From an uncultured bacterium (GTDB taxonomy: Bacteria > Latescibacterota > UBA2968 > UBA8231): a DNA stretch of 37,612 bases. The notes below the pieces were generated by a model, which had not been told where the DNA came from, made no database searches, and saw only the letters and a program-made list of their open reading frames with translations. The DNA is taken from contig CALDFW010000062.1 in the NCBI GenBank assembly GCA_937942165.1, positions 1-37,612 of the forward strand. Direction: 5' to 3'. The position numbers and the translations under genes were made by a program. Positions 15,543-24,133 of this stretch are shown piece after piece; the stretch's first letter is position 1; each line of letters begins with the position of its first letter.

Positions 15543-18064
15543 TAGACTACGTGTACGAGGCGCATAACCTGCGTACCCTCCGCTGCGCTATCTGTGCTAA
15601 ATCGCACCCGCACCGCATATATACCCGGAGGAACAAGGATCCCATCCTCGTTCCTACCGTCCCATAGGAAAGCGTGTTCACCGCTGGGACGAAGGCGCCG
15701 AGCGGACAGATCGCGCACTCTATGCCCCGACAGATCAAAAAGGCCTACGTCTACGCGCTTTTCCCCTTCGACGTGGTAGATGGACAGCTCAATGCGCGCG
15801 CGGTCGTTAATTCCGTCGCCGTTGGGTGTGAACGCACGGGGCTCCACGCTCACGTCGCGCAGCAGCTGAGTCTCTTCCAAGTCGGAGACAACGACGAGCG
15901 TTTGCGAGGAGACCAATGCGCTGGCATCTCCCCCGCTAACGCGCTGCACGCGACCGGGACGCGTCTGGCGCTCGAGCTCTGCGCTAAACACCGTGCTCTG
16001 CAAAAACACCTTGGTCTTAAATTTGAGCTCGTAGACCCCGTTGCCGCCCAGCACGGGGCGGGGAAAGCTCAGCACTACCGAGCCGTCTTCCTCAAGCGCA
16101 TCTTCTAGCACGCCGGGCCACAGGGTCTGTCCTCCCCCTAAGCGCAGCACAGCATCTGTTCCAGAGCGCACGGAAATGAGCTCTATGGGCACGTCCGACG
16201 ACGAGCGCAAACGCAGCAGATCAAAACCCGGATTGCCGAGCGCAAACTGCGGTCTCACATACAGGGTAAACTCGCGCTCCACGCCGGGCTCTACCTCCCA
16301 TATCGGCCAAATTTCACCCATCACGTTGTCGACTAAAGGCGGCTCAAAGTTGAGCTGAAGCGAGCGAATGCGCGCGGCGCGTAGCGGTTCGCGCGAGACG
16401 AGGCGCACCTCTATCTGCGCATAGCCACGCGGACTCGGCGACTTAAAATCAATCCCAGAGCCCTCGTATATTTCGCTCCAATTGCTCCAATCGGGTCCAG
16501 CGCGCTCTTCGATCACTACGGGCGGACGTCGGCTCTCGGGCAGCAACTCCCAAAGCTCCCTAGATATTTCACGACCCGTCGTAGCAAAATAGTGGGGAAT
16601 TTCCTCAATTTGTTCACCCGAACGCGTGCGCACTTCTATGCGCGTGCCGGGCGGCACGTCCGCATCCCATTCTACGGTGGTAAAAAGGCGTGGACGATTG
16701 AGGCGGATAAAGGGCGAGACCATCGCAACCTCAGAAACGTAGCCCTCGCCAAAAGCCTGCACTTCACTCAGCTCACCCCCCTCTTCACTCGTATTGCTGA
16801 ATTCGAGACGGCGCAGCTCAATATAGCGCACTTCACGCGTGCTGAACGTCTCTTCTACGTGCTGATAGCCGCTCAGATTTTGGCGCTCGCCGAGCGAAGT
16901 CCAAACCTGTTCACCGTTGGCGCTGAATGCACCGTCAGAGATGCGAAGCTGGTAGGCAGGCGGCGGCCCCTCTGGCATCAGTAACTTGATGCGATTGAGC
17001 CAGTATTTTGCACCCAGATCCAGCACGAGTTGGTTCTCATCGGTGACCGGGTCGTACACGCGCATGGGAAAGGCAGAGCTGTAGAGTCCGTCGGTATAGA
17101 TTCGAAAAAAGAGAAACTCAAAGCCGCTCTCACCTGCACCTAGCTCGCGCTCGCTCTGCGTGAGCTGCACGATATTCTCTCCCAGTGAATAGACTTCGAC
17201 TTCGGCAAGACGTGGTCGCTCATATCGGTAGTAGCGCACGGCACCCCGCTCGTCTTCTGCAAGAGCCTTCCACGTATCTTCCCCAATGAGAATTTGGCGT
17301 CCCGCAGGCGTTACGCGAAAAAAGTCTATCGCGCCCCGATCTTCCTCGGGCAGTAGGTCATATTGGTCGCTCGACACCTCCGCTGCGCGCGGCCCGTCCG
17401 TGTCGAGGACGTCGATGCGCAGATACTGCATAACCTCGCCTACAATACCCTCGCCCACGGGGCGCTGCGGCACGATGTCAAACGCGTACTCGCGCCGGTC
17501 TTTATTAGGCTGCGTTTCCAAGCCGACGCGATAGAAACGACGGCGCTGCTCTTCGCCAAAGCGCTGCCCATCTGAAGCGACCACGCGAAATTTGAGAAAT
17601 GGATCGCCCAGCTCTTTGTCTACAAAGCGCAGCACGACTCGATGGGCCACCACGGCGCGCCCCAGATCGACTTCGATAAACCAGTTATCGATGGCCGTAT
17701 CGCGCTGCGGTTCCCAGTACGTTTGGCCGTCGCCGTCGAGCACGAGAGGGCCGTCGAGCACGTTGCTACCCGCTTCGTGGACGCCGCCCTGCAGCGTATC
17801 GTTTGAGACAAAGGGATTCACGTAGATAAAGCGCTCCGCGTCGAGCGACACGTTAATATCGCTGCGCAGGAAACGCGGTTCGACCGCACCGTCAAGGCCG
17901 ATAACCTGCACGCCGGGCGGCGTATCCCACACCGACCAATCCTCAGCTCGATCGATGCGCACCTGATTTGGCAAGAGCCGATAGCCCAATGAATCCTGTG
18001 CGTGGAGTATGCCAGCAGAACACAGGACCGAAAGCAGCACCGCGAGTGAAGTAAAAGGGGGCAA
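15539..18064 (-). CDS. Secreted protein with discoidin-like regions and FlgD-like C-terminal domain (841 aa), first gene of the surface operon
   Basis: The only in-frame start that gives a signal peptide is TTG at 18064 (MPPFTSLAVLLSVLCSAGILHA, cleaved before Gln23); no ATG is available after the upstream stop. Residues about 90-290 include a discoidin-like segment: WFIEVDLGRAVVAHRVVLRF and LAEVEVYSLGENIV. A second such segment lies near 350-430: LVLDLGAKYWLNRIKLLMP and VRYIELRRLEF. SPSPRGYAQIEVRLV near residue 560 aligns with the shorter paralogues. TPNGDGINDRARIELSIY begins near residue 744, and VPPGIYAVRVRF leads to the end VHVVY. It is the longest of the three FlgD-tailed proteins and has the extra binding module. 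Few ribosome-binding signals are visible, which with TTG suggests modest translation. Confidence 0.78.
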   Translation of the reverse strand: MPPFTSLAVLLSVLCSAGILHAQDSLGYRLLPNQVRIDRAEDWSVWDTPPGVQVIGLDGAVEPRFLRSDINVSLDAERFIYVNPFVSNDTLQGGVHEAGSNVLDGPLVLDGDGQTYWEPQRDTAIDNWFIEVDLGRAVVAHRVVLRFVDKELGDPFLKFRVVASDGQRFGEEQRRRFYRVGLETQPNKDRREYAFDIVPQRPVGEGIVGEVMQYLRIDVLDTDGPRAAEVSSDQYDLLPEEDRGAIDFFRVTPAGRQILIGEDTWKALAEDERGAVRYYRYERPRLAEVEVYSLGENIVQLTQSERELGAGESGFEFLFFRIYTDGLYSSAFPMRVYDPVTDENQLVLDLGAKYWLNRIKLLMPEGPPPAYQLRISDGAFSANGEQVWTSLGERQNLSGYQHVEETFSTREVRYIELRRLEFSNTSEEGGELSEVQAFGEGYVSEVAMVSPFIRLNRPRLFTTVEWDADVPPGTRIEVRTRSGEQIEEIPHYFATTGREISRELWELLPESRRPPVVIEERAGPDWSNWSEIYEGSGIDFKSPSPRGYAQIEVRLVSREPLRAARIRSLQLNFEPPLVDNVMGEIWPIWEVEPGVEREFTLYVRPQFALGNPGFDLLRLRSSSDVPIELISVRSGTDAVLRLGGGQTLWPGVLEDALEEDGSVVLSFPRPVLGGNGVYELKFKTKVFLQSTVFSAELERQTRPGRVQRVSGGDASALVSSQTLVVVSDLEETQLLRDVSVEPRAFTPNGDGINDRARIELSIYHVEGEKRVDVGLFDLSGHRVRDLSARRLRPSGEHAFLWDGRNEDGILVPPGIYAVRVRFSTDSAAEGTQVMRLVHVVY

Positions 18065-18135
18065 GGAGTAATTAGACCTAATCTGAGTGAATGTGTTCCG
18101 AGTGTCGTCTCATATAGACGTTTTACTAAACAAAG

Positions 18136-18161
18136 TGGGCAACGCCCATTCCGCAATGCGG
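18136..18161. other. Two adjacent small inverted repeats upstream of the surface operon and fumarase
   Basis: TGGGC-AAC-GCCCA (18136-18148) and CCGC-AAT-GCGG (18151-18161) are perfect short stems within the 243-base divergent gap. A third, ATTAG-AC-CTAAT, lies close to the TTG start at about 18067-18080. They may be regulator sites or leader hairpins. No convincing promoter boxes were found in this gap. Confidence 0.25.
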
Positions 18162-18307
18162 CGCACCCGCTAAGTAGGCTGGTACAGGCCGACCTATTGT
18201 CAAGCAAACAATTTGAACTTACTTATACCTGCAGCAAACCCCTGACAGCGCGCCTACCACATTCGAAATGACACACCGCGCTTTGTTCTACTGCAAAGGA
18301 TTCATCC

Positions 18308-19933
18308 ATGGAAGAGTACACGCACCGCGAACTGATGCCCCTCGGTCAAGACCAGACGCCCTATAGACTGCTCACTTCCGACTTTGTCTCAACCGTTGAA
18401 TTTGAAGGGCAGACGATCGTCAAGGTTGCTCCCGAAGGGTTGACGATGCTGGCCGACCAAGCCATGCGCGATGCGTCACATCTGCTGCGCCCCGGACACC
18501 TGGAACAGGTCCGCGCAATTTTTGACGATCCCGAAGCTTCTGACAACGACCGCTTTGTCGCACTCGACATGCTGAAAAATGCCAATATTGCAGCCGGCGG
18601 CGTCCTGCCAATGTGCCAGGATACCGGTACGGCCATCGTCATGGGCAAAAAAGGCCACAGCGTGTGGACAGACGGCCGTGATGAAGCGGCCCTTTCAGCC
18701 GGCATCGCGCAGGCATATCTACAGACAAATCTGCGCTACAGCCAAATGGCCCCACTAACGATGTTTGAAGAGAAGAATACGCGCACTAACCTGCCTGCAC
18801 AGATTGAAATTTTTGCCGAGCAGGGCGACGCGTACAAGCTCATGTTCATGGCCAAAGGCGGCGGATCGGCCAACAAGAGCTATCTCTTTCAAGAGACCCG
18901 TGCTCTGCTCAACCCAGAGCGCCTGCGCGATTTCATAGATGAGAAGCTGCGCATGATCGGCACGGCCGCCTGCCCACCCTATCACTTAGCGCTGGTCATT
19001 GGCGGCACCTCGGCCGAATACACCCTAAAGATGGCCAAGCTCGCCTCGACCCGCTATCTGGATACCCTCCCAACGCAGGGCAATGAATACGGCCAAGCGT
19101 TTCGCGACTTGGAAATGGAGGCGCAGGTCCTAAAGATGAGCCAAGAAATGGGAATTGGCGCCCAGTTTGGCGGCAAGTATTTTTGCCACGACGTGCGCGT
19201 TATTCGCCTACCCCGCCACGGGGCGTCCTGTCCAGTCGGCCTGGCGGTATCCTGCTCGGCCGATCGCCAGATACTCTCCAAGATCACGGCCGAGGGCATC
19301 TTTCTGGAACAGCTCGAAACCGAACCGGCTAAATATCTGCCCGAGATAGACGGGGCCGAGCTCGGCGGTGAAGTAGTCAAAATCGACCTGAATCGCTCTA
19401 TGGATGAGATTCGCAGGGAGCTGTCCAAACACCCCGTCAGCACGCGGCTCTCTCTGAGCGGGCCAATTATTGTCGCGCGCGATATCGCCCATGCCAAGCT
19501 CAAAGAGCGCATTGATGCCGGGGAAGGACTTCCCCAGTATTTCAAGGACCAATGCGTATACTACGCAGGACCGGCCAAAACGCCCGAGGGCTACGTATCC
19601 GGGTCGTTTGGGCCGACGACAGCCGGTCGCATGGATAGCTACGTAGAAGAGTTTCAGGCCAACGGCGGCAGTATGATCATGTTAGCCAAAGGCAACCGCT
19701 CGCGTCAGGTCACCAAGGCCTGCAAAGAACACGGTGGCTTCTATCTCGGCTCGATCGGTGGACCGGCAGCGCGGCTGGCGCAGGACTGCATACGCAAAGT
19801 CGAAGTCCGCGAATACGAAGAGCTAGGCATGGAGGCAATCTGGCAAATCGAAGTTGAAGACTTTCCCGCTTTTATCGTTGTCGACGACAAGGGAAACGAC
19901 TTCTTCTCCAGCTTTATGAATCCCAACGCCTGA
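18308..19933 (+). CDS. Fumarate hydratase class I, iron-sulfur type
   Basis: It catalyses reversible hydration of fumarate to malate in the TCA cycle, in the cytoplasm, using an oxygen-sensitive [4Fe-4S] cluster. At 541 aa it is a single-chain class I enzyme (FumA/FumB type) with fused alpha and beta parts. Cluster cysteines are C103 ([10 protein letters not shown]), C222 (GTAACPPYH) and C308 ([14 protein letters not shown]), matching the spacing of E. coli Fum[10 protein letters not shown] and the C-terminal [10 protein letters not shown], with [13 protein letters not shown], are further family signatures. AAAGGA lies upstream of the ATG at a suitable distance. It is divergent from the surface operon and converges on the Old Yellow Enzyme gene with a 15-base gap. 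Preference for an oxygen-labile enzyme suggests low-oxygen tolerance (inference). Confidence 0.95.
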   Translation: MEEYTHRELMPLGQDQTPYRLLTSDFVSTVEFEGQTIVKVAPEGLTMLADQAMRDASHLLRPGHLEQVRAIFDDPEASDNDRFVALDMLKNANIAAGGVLPMCQDTGTAIVMGKKGHSVWTDGRDEAALSAGIAQAYLQTNLRYSQMAPLTMFEEKNTRTNLPAQIEIFAEQGDAYKLMFMAKGGGSANKSYLFQETRALLNPERLRDFIDEKLRMIGTAACPPYHLALVIGGTSAEYTLKMAKLASTRYLDTLPTQGNEYGQAFRDLEMEAQVLKMSQEMGIGAQFGGKYFCHDVRVIRLPRHGASCPVGLAVSCSADRQILSKITAEGIFLEQLETEPAKYLPEIDGAELGGEVVKIDLNRSMDEIRRELSKHPVSTRLSLSGPIIVARDIAHAKLKERIDAGEGLPQYFKDQCVYYAGPAKTPEGYVSGSFGPTTAGRMDSYVEEFQANGGSMIMLAKGNRSRQVTKACKEHGGFYLGSIGGPAARLAQDCIRKVEVREYEELGMEAIWQIEVEDFPAFIVVDDKGNDFFSSFMNPNA

Positions 19934-19948
19934 GCGCAGACCGACTCT

Positions 19949-21049
19949 TTAATAGGCGTTCTGCGGCTGGGGCCACTGGTAAGGAGGAACCCAGGGCAGA
20001 TCGTAGCCCAGCTGATGCGCTGCGCGCTGCCACCAGCGCGGATCCGCCAGCGCAGCACGACCGATAAACACGCCGTCGGCCTGACCTGTGCGCAAAATCA
20101 GCTCCGCCTGCCGTCCATCCGTGATCATGCCGACCGTGCCTACGGGTATATCCACTGCGGCGCGAATGCGCGAAGCCAGTTCCGTCTGATACCCGGGGCC
20201 CGGACGGATTGGAGCTTGACGACTGTTGCCACCGCTAGACACGTCGACCAAGTCGACGCCGCGCTCTTGGGCTCGCTGGATAAATTCAATCGAACGCAGC
20301 AAATCGCCCTCGACGTCGTGCCAATCCGTTGCCGAGATCCGCATCAGCAGCGGCATGCCGTCGGGCATTTCTCGCCGCACTGCATCAATGACGGCCAGCG
20401 GCAGGCGCATACGTCCCTCATCGCTGCCCCCCCAAGCATCGGAGCGCGTATTGACCAATGGACTCAAAAACGAACTCAGTAAATAACCGTGTGCTCCGTG
20501 GATTTCTAGGGCATCAAAACCCGCCGCAACGGCGCGCGCAGCCGCACTCGCAAAATCTCGGATCACCCCGTTGATATCTTCCTCAGCCATAGCGACTGGA
20601 GCTGCGTCGTTGCCAAACGCCGCATCGGTCGGCCCCAGCGTCTGCCAACCGCCCCGCTCGGGAGGCACGTAGCCCCCCTCTTCTGCAAAGGGAGGATAGG
20701 TAGAGGCTTTTCTTCCGGCATGTGCAATTTGCACGGCTATTTTAGCACCGTTGTCCTGCGCGTGAACAAAGTCCGTTATGCGTCGCCAGCCCTCTATCTG
20801 CGCATCATTCCACAGCCCCGTATCGCGCGGCGAAATCCGTCCCACGGGACTGACCGCCGTAGCCTCGGCGACGATCAGAGCCGCACCGCCCGTAGCTAGC
20901 GATCCCAGGTGGACCAAGTGCCAGTCGTTAGGGACTCCAGGCGCGTTATCCGCGTCGCATGAATACTGACACATGGGAGAAACCCAACCGCGATGACGCA
21001 CTTCTAACGAGCGCAGTTGGAGAGGTTCAAAGAGCATTGGCTTAGTCAC
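19949..21049 (-). CDS. NADH:flavin oxidoreductase, YqjM-type Old Yellow Enzyme
   Basis: This is an FMN-dependent ene-reductase in a TIM barrel, reducing activated C=C bonds with NAD(P)H; the true substrate is unknown. The N-terminal SPMCQYS carries the Cys and Tyr typical of the YqjM (thermophilic-like) class. IAVQIAHAGRK, the substrate-binding pair in EIHGAHGYLLSSFLSPLVN, RSDAWGG and the FMN phosphate loop VGMITDGRQAE...DGVFIGRAALADP are all present. At 366 aa it is typical in length. It starts with GTG at 21049 with AGGA about 6 bases upstream. It stands alone, divergent from moeA by 170 bases. Confidence 0.92.
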   Translation of the reverse strand: MTKPMLFEPLQLRSLEVRHRGWVSPMCQYSCDADNAPGVPNDWHLVHLGSLATGGAALIVAEATAVSPVGRISPRDTGLWNDAQIEGWRRITDFVHAQDNGAKIAVQIAHAGRKASTYPPFAEEGGYVPPERGGWQTLGPTDAAFGNDAAPVAMAEEDINGVIRDFASAAARAVAAGFDALEIHGAHGYLLSSFLSPLVNTRSDAWGGSDEGRMRLPLAVIDAVRREMPDGMPLLMRISATDWHDVEGDLLRSIEFIQRAQERGVDLVDVSSGGNSRQAPIRPGPGYQTELASRIRAAVDIPVGTVGMITDGRQAELILRTGQADGVFIGRAALADPRWWQRAAHQLGYDLPWVPPYQWPQPQNAY

Positions 21050-21219
21050 ATTCGTCCTTTCTATACGCAGCTATTGATGGGGCAGAGGCCCATAAGGTAC
21101 GGCCCGTCTTGGGGAATGCAACTAGCCAGAGGCGGCGACGACTTTGCTATAAGGCCCGCCCTATGCCCATATTATGAGCCCTTTCGTCAACGACCAAAAA
21201 ACGCCATGAGAACAACACG

Positions 21220-22479
21220 ATGAACGCCGATCGCATGCTCACGCCCGAAGAGGCGTGCGACACCGTCTTAGCGCATATTGCCCCGCTGGGCATTGAACGC
21301 GTCTCTCTGCTCGACGCCACGGGGCGCGTGTTAGCGCGTGACGTGCTGGCACGCCGCGACAACCCACCGCACGACAATTCGGCCATGGATGGCTTTGCCG
21401 TGCGCTTTGCCGATGCCCAAGGAGCAACGACAGAGCAACCAATAACCCTGCAGGTGGTAGAGGATATTCCCGCCGGCACCGTGCCGCAGAAAGCGCTTGA
21501 ACCTGGACAGGCCAGCCGCATCATGACCGGTGCGATTATACCTGAGGGCGCCGATGCCATCGTGCCCGTCGAAGATACGCGCAGCCAAGGCGAACAGGTC
21601 GCCATTTTAGACGTCGAAGAACGCGGTGCGCACATCCGCATGCGCGGCGAAGACATGCGCGGCGATGAGCCCGTCCTAGAGAAGGGTCAGGTGCTCGGGC
21701 CAGGTGAGATTTCAGTCTTAGCCACGCTGCAACAGAGCTTTGTGACGGTCTATCGCAGAGCGCGCGTAGCGATTATAACGACCGGAGACGAACTCGTTGA
21801 GATAGAAGACCCCGTCGGACCGGGACAAATCGTCAACGGCAACACCGCTGCGTTAGCCGCCTTTTGTCGGGCACACGGCGCCGAACCTCTCATGCTGCCC
21901 ATCGCCCGCGACGACATGGACGATATCCGCCGCACGATAGAAACCGCACTCGATGCCGATTTTATTCTCTCTTCCGGCGGCGTTTCAGTCGGAGACTTCG
22001 ATTTCGTCAAACAGGTGCTCGACGAGATGCAAGCCAAAACCATTTTCTGGCGCGTGGCCATGAAACCAGGCAAGCCCCTGCTGTTCTGCACAATAGGCTC
22101 AACGCCGTACTTTGGCCTGCCCGGCAATCCCGTGTCGAGCATGATGTCGTTTCTGCAGTTTGTTCGACCTGCTCTTTACAAGGCGGGAGGCTATCCACCC
22201 GCCGCATGGCCGCTACCAAGAGCGACGGCCCTGCTTGATAGCGCCGTCGAAAACGACGGTAGCCGCCGCAACTACATGCGCTGTCGCCTCTACTACTGCA
22301 ACGGGAGCGGCGCACTCCGAGCTAGCGTATTCGAACGTCAGGGATCACACATGGTTTCATCGATGATCGGCGCCAACGGAATTGCTCTTTTTGCCCCAGA
22401 AGCACAGGTCAAAGAAGGTGAGTCAGTTTCGGTCCAGATTATTGGCCCAATCGCCCAAGGGGAGGCACCAGACGCATGA
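21220..22479 (+). CDS. moeA: Molybdopterin molybdenumtransferase MoeA
   Basis: It inserts molybdate into adenylylated molybdopterin, the last step of molybdenum cofactor synthesis, in the cytoplasm. Family signatures in order are PPHDNSAMDGFAVR, RIMTGAIIPEGADAIVPVE, the MoCF-binding fold ITTGDELVE, SSGGVSVGDFDFVKQVL, MKPGKPLLFC and FGLPGNPVSSMMSFLQF, then a C-terminal beta domain. At 419 aa it is full length. No other cofactor gene (moaA, moaC, mobA) and no molybdoenzyme lies in the window. The final TGA overlaps an ATG (ATGA) that opens a 25-codon ORF leading into the next gene. Confidence 0.95.
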   Translation: MNADRMLTPEEACDTVLAHIAPLGIERVSLLDATGRVLARDVLARRDNPPHDNSAMDGFAVRFADAQGATTEQPITLQVVEDIPAGTVPQKALEPGQASRIMTGAIIPEGADAIVPVEDTRSQGEQVAILDVEERGAHIRMRGEDMRGDEPVLEKGQVLGPGEISVLATLQQSFVTVYRRARVAIITTGDELVEIEDPVGPGQIVNGNTAALAAFCRAHGAEPLMLPIARDDMDDIRRTIETALDADFILSSGGVSVGDFDFVKQVLDEMQAKTIFWRVAMKPGKPLLFCTIGSTPYFGLPGNPVSSMMSFLQFVRPALYKAGGYPPAAWPLPRATALLDSAVENDGSRRNYMRCRLYYCNGSGALRASVFERQGSHMVSSMIGANGIALFAPEAQVKEGESVSVQIIGPIAQGEAPDA

Positions 22480-22553
22480 ACAGATCACCCAACCCATTAG
22501 AGCGACTTCACGTCGCCTCGCTGCGCGGTGTCAAAGAGACGTGGTCGCCGTGA
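22476..22553 (+). CDS. 25-codon ORF linking moeA to the next gene
   Basis: Its ATG overlaps the moeA stop (ATGA) and its TGA overlaps a GTG start of the next gene (GTGA). The peptide begins MNRSPNPLERLHVASLRGV. It may be a coupling leader that carries ribosomes from moeA to the mutarotase-like gene, or chance. No family recognised. Confidence 0.25.
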   Translation: MNRSPNPLERLHVASLRGVKETWSP

Positions 22554-23224
22554 ATATGCCCGTTTACGCGCCGCCCTGCGTGCATCGGTTGGTTTTTCGG
22601 TCTCACCTGCGGCCCATGGCCATGGACCGTCTATCCGACAAGCTCGACCAGGTAGCTCCCCTACTGTCCAAACAGATTGCTAACGATCAGCTGCTGACTG
22701 CCAGCCTGTTCCAATGGAACGACCAGCTCTTTTTTTACTGCGAATCTCTGCGCACCAAGCTAGGCGCAAGCGAGCTGTTGACTCCGTTAGAAGACCTGTT
22801 AGAAACGTGGCCAGGAGAGGGAGCCCCTAGGCGCTGGGTGCCCATGATGGATATCTTTCACTACAGCCGACCGCTGAGCGTAGACCACTGGCGACGCAGC
22901 GAAGCGCCAGAGGAGCACACGGCACGCATTATTTACCTCCGACCGGAGATGGTCAGCAGCTACATATTCTACCACTTCCAACTCCAGGAAGAACAGCCCG
23001 GTGCGCTGGGCAGCAAGTATGGCCTGATTTCACAGCACGAAAACTTGCTGTTTTTTTACATGGAGAAACCCGACGTAGCAGAAAGTGAATCGTACGCAGG
23101 ACACTTAAAAACGCAGCATACGCCACCCAACTGGGGCGATGTAATGGATCCGCACTTCCAGCCTTGGCCAGACGATGAAGGCGAGCGCCTGTGGCGGCCC
23201 ATCGAGTGCATACTCGCCGTGTAA
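22550..23224 (+). CDS. Hypothetical protein, tandem mutarotase-like (DUF718/RhaM-like) halves
   Basis: This protein of about 224 aa has two halves that look alike in pattern. Half one runs from HRLVFRSHLRPMAMDRL to WVPMMDIFHYSRP. Half two runs from ARIIYLRPEMVSSYIFYHFQ through LISQHENLLFFYMEKPD to WGDVMDPHFQPWPD and WRPIECILAV. The second half resembles L-rhamnose mutarotase: a basic strand, Y..H helix, NLLF-Y-E strand, W..M helix and a C-terminal strand. It may be a sugar mutarotase or a related dimeric alpha/beta barrel protein; this is a pattern judgement only. The start is uncertain: GTG 22550 overlaps the preceding stop and ATG 22556 is two codons further. An open frame back to 22382 lies inside moeA and is ignored. 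The SDR gene downstream may belong to the same sugar pathway. Confidence 0.6.
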   Translation: MNMPVYAPPCVHRLVFRSHLRPMAMDRLSDKLDQVAPLLSKQIANDQLLTASLFQWNDQLFFYCESLRTKLGASELLTPLEDLLETWPGEGAPRRWVPMMDIFHYSRPLSVDHWRRSEAPEEHTARIIYLRPEMVSSYIFYHFQLQEEQPGALGSKYGLISQHENLLFFYMEKPDVAESESYAGHLKTQHTPPNWGDVMDPHFQPWPDDEGERLWRPIECILAV

Positions 23225-23283
23225 CACACGCAGCGGTGGCCATCCCTTAATCACAAACCATTTATCGAAAGAAAGGCACGATC

Positions 23284-24075
23284 ATGAGTATTTTCTCTTT
23301 GGAAGGCAAAGTAGCGCTGGTGACGGGCGCAGGACGAGGCATCGGTCGCGGAATCGCCGAGGAACTGGCCGCGCAGGGAGCCAAAGTTGTTTGTGCCGCG
23401 CGCAGTATCGACGAACTGGAGGAGCTGGCTCAGTCGATCAAAGACGCCGGCGGCGAGGCCATGGCCGTGGCGATCGACATGGGCGATATGGACGCTCTCG
23501 ACAGCGCCCTTGAAACGGTAGTAAACGCCTACGGACGACTGGATATCCTCGTTAACAATGCCGGTATGAATGCGCGCCAGCCCATCGACGAAGTGACCGA
23601 GGAAAACTACGATCGCATCATGAATGTAAACCTGAAAGGCCTCTACTTCCTCAGCCAAAAAGCGGCGCGCTACATGGCCAAAAACGGGGCGGGTAAGATC
23701 ATCAACATCGGCTCCCTAACAACGGGCTATGCGCTGGCCAAGGTTTCGGTTTACACGGCGACCAAGGGTGCCGTAGGACAACTGACCAAGGCTCAGGCCG
23801 TAGAATTTGGCAAGGACAATATTCAGGTCAACGCAATCTGCCCGGGCTTTGTGCTGACGTCGCTGACAGAAAAGATGTGGGCGGATCCGACCATGCGGCA
23901 GTGGGGCGAGAGCCGCGTTGCGCTCGGCCGCTTGGCCAAGCCGGAAGACATGGCGGGCACGGCTGCATTCCTCGCTTCACCGGCATCAGACTACGTGACC
24001 GGACAGTGCATTTACGTCGACGGCGGGTTTATGGCCGGAGACAACTGGCCGCTGCCCGAAGCCGCAGCCAGCTAA
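23284..24075 (+). CDS. Short-chain dehydrogenase/reductase (SDR)
   Basis: This is a 263-aa classical SDR using NAD(P). TGAGRGIGRGIAEEL (from about residue 15) is the cofactor loop and LVNNAGMN the stabilising motif. The active site is Ser144, Tyr157 and Lys161 (YTATK). PGFVLTSLTEKMW and the C-terminal SDYVTGQCIYVDGGF complete the family pattern. It resembles gluconate/2-deoxygluconate and 3-oxoacyl-ACP reductase types, so the substrate (sugar acid or other alcohol) cannot be fixed from sequence. A GAAAGG ribosome-binding site lies about 8 bases before the ATG. It follows the mutarotase-like gene by 59 bases and is probably co-transcribed. Confidence 0.92.
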   Translation: MSIFSLEGKVALVTGAGRGIGRGIAEELAAQGAKVVCAARSIDELEELAQSIKDAGGEAMAVAIDMGDMDALDSALETVVNAYGRLDILVNNAGMNARQPIDEVTEENYDRIMNVNLKGLYFLSQKAARYMAKNGAGKIINIGSLTTGYALAKVSVYTATKGAVGQLTKAQAVEFGKDNIQVNAICPGFVLTSLTEKMWADPTMRQWGESRVALGRLAKPEDMAGTAAFLASPASDYVTGQCIYVDGGFMAGDNWPLPEAAAS

Positions 24076-24088
24076 ACGCATTCGCATA

Positions 24089-24126
24089 GCGCTGAGAGCG
24101 ACCGTGTTACTGGGCGCTCTCAGCGC
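24089..24126. terminator. 12-bp inverted repeat between convergent genes (no U-run)
   Basis: GCGCTGAGAGCG (24089-24100) and its exact complement CGCTCTCAGCGC (24115-24126) enclose a 14-base loop. It lies between the convergent SDR and VOC genes, where a bidirectional terminator is expected. Neither strand has a U tract after the stem, so it may terminate weakly or mainly protect 3' ends. Confidence 0.5.
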
Positions 24127-24133
24127 GAAAGAT

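Noticed and set aside
4646-18064. Confident assignment of the FlgD-tailed proteins to the type IX secretion system
   Set aside because: The TPNGDGxND/FlgD-like domain is related to T9SS tails, but no Por/Gld/Spr component is in the window, so the route of export stays open.
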